A DNA stretch of 64,000 nucleotides, taken from positions 124,001-188,000 of the forward strand of contig NZ_NIXK01000001.1 in the NCBI RefSeq assembly GCF_002763455.1, read 5' to 3'. The translations under genes and the position numbers were made by a program. Below the pieces are notes generated by a model that saw only the letters and a program-made list of their open reading frames with translations, was not told the DNA's origin and searched no databases. The DNA comes from Lentibacillus sediminis (GTDB lineage Bacteria; Bacillota; Bacilli; Bacillales; Amphibacillaceae). This document shows positions 48,425 to 55,600 of this stretch, piece after piece (position 1 is the stretch's first letter; every line of letters begins with the position of its first letter).

Positions 48425-48702
48425 TGCCCCGTTGCTGTGACTTGGGGGTTTATTAAGAATAATCCAGTCCATAAAGTATCCCCACCATCCAGAGAACGAA
48501 AGCAAATGGACACGTGGAGCATCAATGAGTACAGGGAATTTCTGAAATATACTAAAAAACACACAAAACGCCATAAATATATACTTTACTTCTTGACCAT
48601 TTTCACCGGCATGAGATGCGGTGAACTGCTTGGATTGAAATGGTCTGACGTTGATTTCAAAAGTAGTACAATAAGTTTATCCAGATCACTGTATTATGTG
48701 CC
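48425..48702 (+). pseudogene. tyrosine recombinase (integrase) fragment
   Basis: The frame contains TWGFIKNNPVHKV, 'KYILYFLTIFTGMRCGELLG' and LKWSDVDFKSSTIS, which match the start of the catalytic domain of Tn916/phage-type integrases including the first catalytic Arg (TGMRCGE). The N-terminal SAM-like domain and the His-x-x-Arg and Tyr parts are missing. It is truncated at the end of the minus-strand gene at 48730, marking the edge of a lost element. Confidence 0.8.
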
Positions 48703-48729
48703 GAGTAGTGGTTTATACCCAATTTTCCC

Positions 48730-49026
48730 TCATTCTGCATCCGAAAAACTTTTAAAGGTATCCATTTCTTTTTCAAGCGACTTTTTCATTTTATCACCGC
48801 ATTCCCGGCTGCACAGAGTAAACAACCCGTCCTGTCCGTTTTTCTTTGCCTCGGAATCCGCGGTCGTCACAATCATGGGGACACTGGTTTTGCGTGAGCT
48901 TAGGTAAATCTGGACAATTTCCCCTTCGCGATCGGAGTTATCGATCCCTTCAGCAAATTTGACATTAATAGCGTAGAGGGGTTGATTCTCGGCAATTTTT
49001 CTCATGCACCACGCACATCTGAACAT
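48730..49026 (-). CDS. hypothetical zinc-binding protein
   Basis: 98 residues on the minus strand; AAGGAG lies 7 nt before ATG 49026 (minus). Two cysteine pairs, FRCAWCMRK at the start and LCSRECGDK near residue 75, would hold one zinc ion; the middle part is beta-rich ('YAINVKFAEGIDN'). It ends in an acidic/basic helix. Not recognised further. Codon use resembles the backbone, so it is probably the resident gene next to the element remnant. Confidence 0.7.
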   Translation of the reverse strand: MFRCAWCMRKIAENQPLYAINVKFAEGIDNSDREGEIVQIYLSSRKTSVPMIVTTADSEAKKNGQDGLFTLCSRECGDKMKKSLEKEMDTFKSFSDAE

Positions 49027-49186
49027 GAAAACGCTCCTTTCTTTCACAGAGTTATTACCTTGATGATAACGGATTGGGGCGAGTCAGACAACTCAATCAA
49101 CCCCCTGCCCGCAGTCCACCCATAAATCTTCTCATTATCCCAGCATCTGTGATATATTTAAGGGAGAGAAATGTTACGGGGGTTCC

Positions 49187-49801
49187 ATGATGAGAATTCT
49201 GTTTGTATGTACGGGAAACACGTGCCGCAGCCCGATGGCAGAAGCTTTGGTAAGGAAGAGAATACCAGAGGCTGAAGTGCAGTCAGCCGGTATTTTTGCC
49301 GGGAAGAATCAGCGAGCCAATAAATATGCGACTCAAGCACTGAAGGAGCGGCAGCTGGATTTGGACCATCATTCCCAGCCGGTAACAGACGGGCTACTTC
49401 GCTGGGCGGACACCGTGCTGACCATGACGACCCAGCATAAGCAAGCGCTGATTATGGAATTTCCTGATTTTCAGGAGAAGTATTACACACTGAAGGAATA
49501 TGTGGCCGATTCAGATAAGGATATATGGGAGAAATTGAAAAAGGCAAATGCCGATTACTCGGAAAAACGGTTGCAATTTGTCCAGCAAAATCAGCAGAAA
49601 ATGGATAGCAGGCGGCTTCAGCAAAAGCTGGAAGATCATTTGCATGAAGAGCAGCAGCTGATACGGCAACTGGAAGCAGGTCTCATCAATTATGATATTT
49701 CCGACCCGTTTGGCGGAGATTTACGTGTTTATCGGGAGACGTTGAGGGAACTGGAACACCACGTTGATAAGCTGAGGGATAAATTAAACGGCGATCAATG
49801 A
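49187..49801 (+). CDS. ywlE: low-molecular-weight protein (arginine) phosphatase with insertion
   Basis: 204 residues; the P-loop CTGNTCRS (8-15) with Thr after Cys+1 is the arginine-phosphatase signature of YwlE, which reverses McsB phosphorylation. The general acid Asp is in SDPFGGDLR (173-177). B. subtilis YwlE has 150 residues with 8 residues between TLKEYV and DPFGG; here about 66 residues lie there, a Gln/Lys/Glu-rich, coiled-coil-like segment ('QQNQQKMDSRRLQQKLEDHL'). The ribosome binding site GGGGG precedes two ATGs in a row. ywlF/rpiB, the usual next gene, is absent. Confidence 0.9.
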   Translation: MMRILFVCTGNTCRSPMAEALVRKRIPEAEVQSAGIFAGKNQRANKYATQALKERQLDLDHHSQPVTDGLLRWADTVLTMTTQHKQALIMEFPDFQEKYYTLKEYVADSDKDIWEKLKKANADYSEKRLQFVQQNQQKMDSRRLQQKLEDHLHEEQQLIRQLEAGLINYDISDPFGGDLRVYRETLRELEHHVDKLRDKLNGDQ

Positions 49802-49810
49802 GCAGAATCA

Positions 49811-49935
49811 GGAGTGAATTCCCGAATCCGTGAGTATATTTCCTGAATCTAAGCAGGGGATTCCCGAATACGTAGCTGTAATTCCCGAATCCAAATGTGT
49901 AATTCCCGAATCCAACAGCAAGTCTCCCGAATTAG
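49811..49935. repeat. tandem array of 21-bp units (6 copies), ATTCCCGAATC core
   Basis: The conserved G of the core falls at 49824, 49845, 49866, 49887, 49908 and 49929, again exactly 21 bp apart. Core and period are the same as at 40661-40807, with different variable parts. It lies between ywlE and ywlG, at the place of rpiB in B. subtilis, and ends about 60 bp before ywlG. Confidence 0.95.
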
Positions 49936-49997
49936 GAGGGCCCCCGACATCGCGGCGGCCCACACAACACATTCGAAACAAAAGGCAGGTGAATCCC

Positions 49998-50576
49998 ATG
50001 GAACAGCTAACCCAAACGATTCAGCAGAACACGGATGCATTAGTGAAGGAGTGGATCGCCAGCGGACATTTGCGAAAAGGCGATCTGTTTGTCATTGGCT
50101 GCTCTACCAGTGAGGCTGCCGGCGAGCGGATTGGCACCTCCGGAAGTGAAACAATCGCCGCTGTATTTTACGAGGCATTGGAAAAACTCCAGCGGCAAAC
50201 AGGGGTGCAGCTTGTCTTTCAATGCTGTGAACACCTCAACCGCGCACTGGTAATGGAACGGGAGACTTGCAACGAGCATTGGCTGGAAGAGGTTTCCGTC
50301 ATTCCAGCCCCACAGGCAGGTGGCTCCATGGCTTCTTACGCCTATAAACAGATGAAACATCCAGTCGTGGTCGAGGCTGTCCAAGCTCATGCCGGGATGG
50401 ACATCGGCGAGACGATGATCGGCATGCATTTGAAACCGGTTGCCGTCCCGCTCAGATTCCACCAGCGACAGGTTGGCAATGCTCGTGTCACCGCCGCCCG
50501 CACACGTCCAAAATTAATCGGCGGTCAGCGGGCAATCTATGAAGCTACCGCGGCAAACCAAAGCTGTAAAGGCTAA
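49998..50576 (+). CDS. ywlG: YwlG/UPF0340 family protein
   Basis: 192 residues. 'LFVIGCSTSEAAGERIGTSG' and 'VFQCCEHLNRALVMER' are signatures of UPF0340 (TIGR01440), a family conserved in Firmicutes next to glyA, with unknown function. AGGTGA lies 8 nt before ATG 49998; the open frame runs another 56 codons up through the repeat array but without a start site. Confidence 0.92.
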   Translation: MEQLTQTIQQNTDALVKEWIASGHLRKGDLFVIGCSTSEAAGERIGTSGSETIAAVFYEALEKLQRQTGVQLVFQCCEHLNRALVMERETCNEHWLEEVSVIPAPQAGGSMASYAYKQMKHPVVVEAVQAHAGMDIGETMIGMHLKPVAVPLRFHQRQVGNARVTAARTRPKLIGGQRAIYEATAANQSCKG

Positions 50577-50627
50577 TACTGCGCGGCACCCGCCATACTA
50601 GCCAACTACCACAAGGGGGAGATAAAT

Positions 50628-51863
50628 ATGGAAAAAATCAGGCAAAACGATCAGGAATTATTCGAGGCAATGGATGCGGAAAAAACGCGCCAGCAGGAAA
50701 AAATTGAGTTGATCGCTTCCGAGAATTTTGTATCAGAAACCGTTATGCAAGCAATGGGCTCCGTTTTAACCAATAAATATGCGGAAGGCTATCCGGGACG
50801 ACGCTATTACGGAGGCTGTGAACACGTCGATGTGGTAGAAAATCTTGCCCGCGACCGCGCGAAAGAATTGTTCGGTGCAGATCATGCGAATGTCCAGCCG
50901 CATTCTGGAGCCCAAGCTAACATGGCCGTCTATTTCTCCGTACTGCAGCCGGGGGATACCGTGCTGGGAATGAACCTGAATCACGGCGGACACCTGACCC
51001 ACGGCAGCCCGGTTAACTCGAGCGGCAAGCTTTATAATTTTGTTGATTATGGTGTGGACAAAGAAACCGAGCAATTGGATTACGATGATGTCCTGGCAAA
51101 GGCAAAAGAAGTGCAGCCAAAGCTGATCGTGGCGGGGGCGAGTGCGTATTCCCGATCGATTGACTTTAAAAAATTCCGCGAGATTGCCGATGAAGTCGGT
51201 GCCTATCTAATGGTGGATATGGCGCATATTGCCGGTCTCGTTGCGGCAGGACTGCATCAAAACCCTGTGCCGCATGCACATTTTGTGACCACAACCACAC
51301 ATAAAACGCTGCGCGGACCTCGCGGGGGGATGATTTTATGCCAGGAAGAATTTGCCAAGAAGATTGACAAATCGGTCTTCCCTGGCATGCAGGGCGGCCC
51401 GCTGATGCATATCATTGCGGCAAAAGCCGTTTCCTTCAAGGAAGCCTTGTCCGATGATTTCAAGGAATACTCGAAACAAATCATCGAAAATGCGAAGGCA
51501 CTAAGTGAGGCATTAACAAAAGAAGGATTGCGCGTTGTTTCAGGCGGAACCGACAACCACCTGCTGCTTGTTGATGTTACGACCCTGGATCTGACCGGAA
51601 AAATTGCAGAAAAAGTGCTCGACGATATCGGCGTCACCCTGAATAAAAACACGATCCCGTTTGACACGGAAAGTCCGTTTGTCACCAGCGGCATCCGCAT
51701 TGGCACAGCAGCCGTCACGACCCGCGGATTCGGCGAAACGGAAATGGAGGAAATTGCCAAAATCATTTCTGAAGCACTGAAAAATCATGAAGACGAGGAA
51801 ACACTAAAACAGGCGGCAGAACGTGTCACCGCTTTGACGGAGAAGTTCCCGCTTTACGCATAA
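50628..51863 (+). CDS. glyA: serine hydroxymethyltransferase
   Basis: 411 residues; PLP enzyme converting serine and tetrahydrofolate to glycine and 5,10-methylene-THF. PLP Lys in '[17 protein letters not shown]'; '[19 protein letters not shown]' and '[18 protein letters not shown]' bind substrate and folate. AAGGGGGAG lies 7 nt before ATG. Followed by a 13-bp terminator. Confidence 0.98.
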   Translation: MEKIRQNDQELFEAMDAEKTRQQEKIELIASENFVSETVMQAMGSVLTNKYAEGYPGRRYYGGCEHVDVVENLARDRAKELFGADHANVQPHSGAQANMAVYFSVLQPGDTVLGMNLNHGGHLTHGSPVNSSGKLYNFVDYGVDKETEQLDYDDVLAKAKEVQPKLIVAGASAYSRSIDFKKFREIADEVGAYLMVDMAHIAGLVAAGLHQNPVPHAHFVTTTTHKTLRGPRGGMILCQEEFAKKIDKSVFPGMQGGPLMHIIAAKAVSFKEALSDDFKEYSKQIIENAKALSEALTKEGLRVVSGGTDNHLLLVDVTTLDLTGKIAEKVLDDIGVTLNKNTIPFDTESPFVTSGIRIGTAAVTTRGFGETEMEEIAKIISEALKNHEDEETLKQAAERVTALTEKFPLYA

Positions 51864-51867
51864 GGAA

Positions 51868-51906
51868 CATGCTTGGATTTCATTTTGGAAATCCAAGCAT
51901 TTTTTA
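51868..51906 (+). terminator. terminator after glyA
   Basis: ATGCTTGGATTTC and GAAATCCAAGCAT form a perfect 13-bp stem, 6-nt loop, then seven T. Confidence 0.95.
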
Positions 51907-51920
51907 TGATTTCATGCAGC

Positions 51921-51949
51921 TTGAAAGCATCCCATTTTACTAGTACAAT
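51921..51949 (+). promoter_or_regulatory. upp promoter
   Basis: TTGAAA (51921-51926), 17-nt spacer, TACAAT (51944-51949), about 39 nt before the upp start. Confidence 0.78.
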
Positions 51950-51987
51950 TTGAGGGATATAAAAAAAGTGAAGGAGTGGTCAGCAAA

Positions 51988-52617
51988 ATGAGCAACGTAT
52001 TCGTATTGGATCATCCGCTAATCCAGCATAAGTTAACCTACATAAGAGATAAAAACACCGGAACGAAGGAATTTCGCGAACTAGTGGACGAGGTTGCCAT
52101 GCTTATGGCGTTTGAAATCACGCGCAATCTGCCACTGCAGGAAACTACCACCGATACACCGGTAACCGAAGCTACGACCAAGGTGCTGGCAGGCAAGAAA
52201 ATCGGTTTAATTCCGATTTTGCGTGCAGGACTCGGAATGGTGGATGGCATGCTCAACCTGCTGCCGGCTGCCAGAGTCGGGCATGTCGGGCTGTACCGTG
52301 ACCCGGAAACACTCAAGCCGCATGAATACTATATTAAATTACCATCAGATATCGAAGAGCGGGAACTCATCGTGATTGACCCGATGCTTGCAACCGGCGG
52401 GTCCGCCAATGACGCGATCCACTCTTTGAAAAAGCGTGGGGCAAAAAATATTCGCCTGATGTGCCTGGTCGGTGCACCCGAGGGCGTGGAAGTTATTCAA
52501 GAAGCTCATCCGGATGTGGATATTTACCTGGCCGCCCTTGATGAAAAACTGGATGAAAAAGGCTATATTGTTCCAGGCCTTGGCGATGCCGGCGACCGGC
52601 TTTACGGAACGAAATAA
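51988..52617 (+). CDS. upp: uracil phosphoribosyltransferase
   Basis: 209 residues as in B. subtilis; converts uracil and PRPP to UMP. PRPP loop '[20 protein letters not shown]' (about 128-147) and uracil site [18 protein letters not shown] lies 11 nt before ATG 51988; a GTG at 51976 overlaps the site and is rejected. Own promoter and terminator. Confidence 0.97.
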   Translation: MSNVFVLDHPLIQHKLTYIRDKNTGTKEFRELVDEVAMLMAFEITRNLPLQETTTDTPVTEATTKVLAGKKIGLIPILRAGLGMVDGMLNLLPAARVGHVGLYRDPETLKPHEYYIKLPSDIEERELIVIDPMLATGGSANDAIHSLKKRGAKNIRLMCLVGAPEGVEVIQEAHPDVDIYLAALDEKLDEKGYIVPGLGDAGDRLYGTK

Positions 52618-52649
52618 ATCAGGGGCAACTAAATACCAAGCCCCTCCTT

Positions 52650-52687
52650 GAAAAACTTTCGCCCATGGGGTGAAAGTTTTTCTCTTC
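52650..52687 (+). terminator. terminator after upp
   Basis: GAAAAACTTTC (52650-52660) and GAAAGTTTTTC (52672-52682) pair, with CCC/GGG in the loop stem, followed by TCTTCT. Confidence 0.85.
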
Positions 52688-52791
52688 TATTCATACCTAT
52701 AATCGAAAACAAACCGAAAAAAGTAGCATACAGACATAAATTTTTTTTGCCACCTTTCTCTCACTCCTTTCGATTATATAAAGTGCAACTT

Positions 52792-52915
52792 CATTCAGTG
52801 GGCGCTTTCTCCCACTGAATGTTAGTTGAACCAATCGGGCATTTACAGGCAGTTTATCCCCCACCCAAAACATTCGTCCTACTTCTATTTTCGAGGTGGG
52901 GGATTTACTGCCTGT
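52792..52915. other. two large inverted repeats, candidate structured RNA
   Basis: CATTCAGTGGG/CCCACTGAATG (52792-52821, perfect 11 bp, 8-nt loop). Then ACAGGCAGT..ATCCCCCACC (52845-52865) pairs with GGTGGGGGAT..ACTGCCTGT (52895-52915), 19 of 21 positions. Between them lies GTTAGTTGAACCAATCGGGC. No T-run follows on either strand, so they are not plain terminators. Either a non-coding RNA (for instance of the Bacillaceae-1 kind, one loop has GTCCT) or a dispersed element. Confidence 0.6.
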
Positions 52916-52994
52916 TAATCTGCGGGAAAAAAACTCCTCCCAGTATATTTTCCATTCAGCTACCGAAACTAAGAAGTAAAAAGGAGCTGCCTTC

Positions 52995-55157
52995 ATGCGA
53001 TTTCTCTTCTGCATCACTGTATTAATTATCACTACAACCATTCCCGTCACCGTTCAAGCAGCGGAAGAAGAATCGATTATCATCGAGGTGGAAGGGAATC
53101 CTGACCAACACCAAAAGTATCTGGAGACCTATCACCCTTTCATCGAGGTAGTCACGGCATTTGATCAGTTATTCAATGGCCTGGCACTGCAGGGGGAGCC
53201 AGAAGATTTAAAGCGCATGGAATCGCTTGAGTTCATTAAGGCTATCCATCCAGTAAGAACCTATGAAGCAATCACCGCCCCGTCGCTGGCAGATAAAGCG
53301 CAGGCAAACGCCGTATTTCCATCAGAATTGAATACCACTTCCTACACCGGTGAAGGAGTAAAGGTCGGAATTATCGACACTGGGATAGACTATACCCACC
53401 CTGACCTGGCCGAAAATTACCGGGGCGGCTATGATCTCGTTGATTTGGATAATGACCCAATGGAAACACAGGCGGAGCAAGGCATCCCCACCATGCATGG
53501 CACCCATGTCGCCGGAATAATCGCGGCAAACGGTGAACTAAAAGGAGTAGCCTCGGAAGCCGAAATTTATTCCTACCGCGCACTCGGTCCTGGTGGCAGA
53601 GGCTCGTCCGTGCAAGTGATCGCAGCCATGGAGCAGGCAATAGAAGATGGGATGGATGTGCTGAATTTATCCCTCGGCAACACCGTGAATGGACCGGACT
53701 ATCCGACAAGTGTGGCCGTGAACCGGGCGATGGAACTGGGGGTTGCGGTCGTGCTGGCCAATGGCAACAACGGGCCGGGGAAATGGACGGTTGGTTCCCC
53801 GGCAACTGCTGCCAGTGCTTTATCCGTTGGTGCGACCAGCCCCTCTCACAAAGTTCCATTCCTGAAAGCATCAATGGAGGAAAAACGGATTGACCTCGCC
53901 ATCATGCAGGATTCCGTCCCATGGCAGCTGGAAAAATCATTTCCTGTTGCTGACAGGAATGCGGACAGTTTGCTTGGAAAAATTGCTGTCTTTCCGCGTG
54001 ATGACACCCCATTTTATGAAAAAGCAAAACAGGCGGAAGAGGCAGGGGCTGAAGCCGTATTGATTTATAATAAGGAAGAGGGAAGTTTTCAAGGGATGAT
54101 TGACAATGCGAAAGATCCGGTCACGATCCCTGTGGCGGCCATTTCCCGGGAGGACGGAGAGTGGATTCAGAAACAGATGGAGACGGACGCGCTTTTTCTG
54201 GAAACTGCCTGGGAAGAGGTTGAACAAACGGTTGCGCCATTCAGCTCCCGCGGCCCTGTGACGGTCAATTGGGATATCAAACCAGACCTGCTTGCGCCTG
54301 GCACCAATATCTTAAGCACCGTGCCGGATGGCTATCAGCAGCTACAGGGAACAAGCATGGCGGCGCCCCATGTCACCGGTGCTGTTGCTTTATTGAAAGA
54401 GGCCCAGCCGGAGTGGAGCAATTCACAAGTGATCGGTGCCCTCAAAACCACAGCTGTTCAAATGGAAGCTGAAACCGGGATCCCGATCGCATCAACGATT
54501 CAGGGGATGGGAAGTATTCGGCCTAAAAAAGCAATCCAGACGGACACAATTATCCATGATCCGCTGCTCACCTTTGGGCAGGCGAATTCTTACAGGGATG
54601 AAAAGACCATTGAATTGAAAATCGAGAATACCGGAAGCAGAGCGCAGAGCTATTCCTTTGATGTCCCAAAAAGACAGAGCGGACTGACATGGGATCTGCC
54701 GCAAACTTTTACGCTGGAAGAGGGAGAAAGCAAGATACTCCCAGTCAAGGTCAGCATTAATACGCTTCAGCTGGAAGAAGGGGTGCATCAAGGATGGATG
54801 CAGCTCCATGAAGGTTCCAATACCTACCATCTGCCTTATTTGTTTGTGAATCAGACGGCAGACCAGCCGGAAGCGATGGGATTTGAACTCAGCTTAAAAC
54901 CGTTTTCGGAGGACAAATATATTTACCGGCTTTATTTGACAGAGTCTGCAAAACGTGTCGATGTCGAACTGTACGACCCGGGTACCCTTGTGCATAAACG
55001 AACGTTATTCACGGTGGAGGATCCGCAAATCGGCATGAATGAAGGAGAAATGGATCGGTCTGAATTGGGAGCACCCGGCACCTATTTGGCAGTTATCACG
55101 ATAAGGCTGGAGGATGGCACGTACGCCAGCCATCAGACCATGCTTGTGATTGAGTAG
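52995..55157 (+). CDS. secreted subtilisin-family serine protease (Vpr-like)
   Basis: 720 residues, AAGGAG before ATG. Signal peptide 1-23 (hydrophobic core, VQAAEEE cleavage), propeptide-like I9 part to about 110, S8 catalytic domain with Asp in VGIIDTGIDYTHP, His in MHGTHVAGI and Ser in QGTSMAAPHVTGA. A PA-domain insertion (about 330-400, 'VTIPVAAISREDGEWIQ') lies between His and Ser, as in Vpr. The C-terminal 200 residues look like Fn3-type beta domains. Acts outside the cell, probably in peptide supply. Confidence 0.92.
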   Translation: MRFLFCITVLIITTTIPVTVQAAEEESIIIEVEGNPDQHQKYLETYHPFIEVVTAFDQLFNGLALQGEPEDLKRMESLEFIKAIHPVRTYEAITAPSLADKAQANAVFPSELNTTSYTGEGVKVGIIDTGIDYTHPDLAENYRGGYDLVDLDNDPMETQAEQGIPTMHGTHVAGIIAANGELKGVASEAEIYSYRALGPGGRGSSVQVIAAMEQAIEDGMDVLNLSLGNTVNGPDYPTSVAVNRAMELGVAVVLANGNNGPGKWTVGSPATAASALSVGATSPSHKVPFLKASMEEKRIDLAIMQDSVPWQLEKSFPVADRNADSLLGKIAVFPRDDTPFYEKAKQAEEAGAEAVLIYNKEEGSFQGMIDNAKDPVTIPVAAISREDGEWIQKQMETDALFLETAWEEVEQTVAPFSSRGPVTVNWDIKPDLLAPGTNILSTVPDGYQQLQGTSMAAPHVTGAVALLKEAQPEWSNSQVIGALKTTAVQMEAETGIPIASTIQGMGSIRPKKAIQTDTIIHDPLLTFGQANSYRDEKTIELKIENTGSRAQSYSFDVPKRQSGLTWDLPQTFTLEEGESKILPVKVSINTLQLEEGVHQGWMQLHEGSNTYHLPYLFVNQTADQPEAMGFELSLKPFSEDKYIYRLYLTESAKRVDVELYDPGTLVHKRTLFTVEDPQIGMNEGEMDRSELGAPGTYLAVITIRLEDGTYASHQTMLVIE

Positions 55158-55211
55158 GTTTGGTGCGGAAATTGTTTTGCTAAAGCTCTATTCGTAAGCT
55201 CTGTTGTTTAT

Positions 55212-55371
55212 TTATGTCGGAGTTGATGGAAAACTGTGACATAGGCTGCCGCTGCGGAAATACCCCTCGCTTTCCGCGGGAAGCTGCCGAGCCCTTTGTG
55301 CTATCGCGCACTGCAGGTCTCGCCTAGGCTTTTCTTCCCGCAGGAGTCTCGGGGTATTTCCTCCGCTAACG
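55212..55371 (+). repeat. dispersed palindromic element, full copy
   Basis: Starts GTCGGAGTTGATGGAAAAC; GCGGAAATACCCC (55254-55266) and GGGGTATTTCCTCCGC (55351-55366) are its inverted ends, with CTTTCCGCGGGAAG and CTTCCCGCAGGAG as inner arms. Same family as 35555-35630 (inverted) and 28767. Such GC-rich palindromes recur in Bacillaceae intergenic regions. Confidence 0.85.
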
Positions 55372-55427
55372 GTGTGCTTTTTAAAAGCAACCAATAGTAA
55401 CCCACTCTGTTGGTAGTGGTTAGGGCT

Positions 55428-55522
55428 GACGGCAGTCGACTCCTGCACGTGTCTAGTCCTGAGCAGGAAGCACTTGAAACCGTGCTTGCGGAAAGCTACT
55501 GCCTGCAGCAGAAATCAACTAT
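55428..55522 (+). repeat. divergent copy of the palindromic element
   Basis: GGCAGTCGACTCCTGC (55431-55446) and GCGGAAAGC...GCCTGCAGCAGAAATC (55488-55516) keep the order of the element family, but the middle is strongly changed. Confidence 0.55.
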
Positions 55523-55572
55523 CAAGAGTGATGGCTGGTTTAAACAGCAGTAGAGTCGCAAACCACATCAGT

Positions 55573-55600
55573 CAGCGGAGGAAATATACGGAGACTCCTG
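55573..55600 (+). repeat. left part of element interrupted by the intron
   Basis: AGCGGAGGAAATATACGGAG and ACTCCTG match one end of the palindromic family; its continuation (CGGGAGGAATGG...) is found after the intron at 57517. Together they restore ...GACTCCTG-CGGGAGG..., the expected order. Confidence 0.7.

Noticed and set aside
52697-53050. 117-residue minus-strand open frame before the protease gene
   Set aside because: It runs through both inverted repeats and the upstream part of the protease gene; no ribosome binding site.
55372-55376. GTGTG as intron 5' end
   Set aside because: It would leave two copies of the palindromic element inside the intron and would not restore the flanking repeat; 55601 does.
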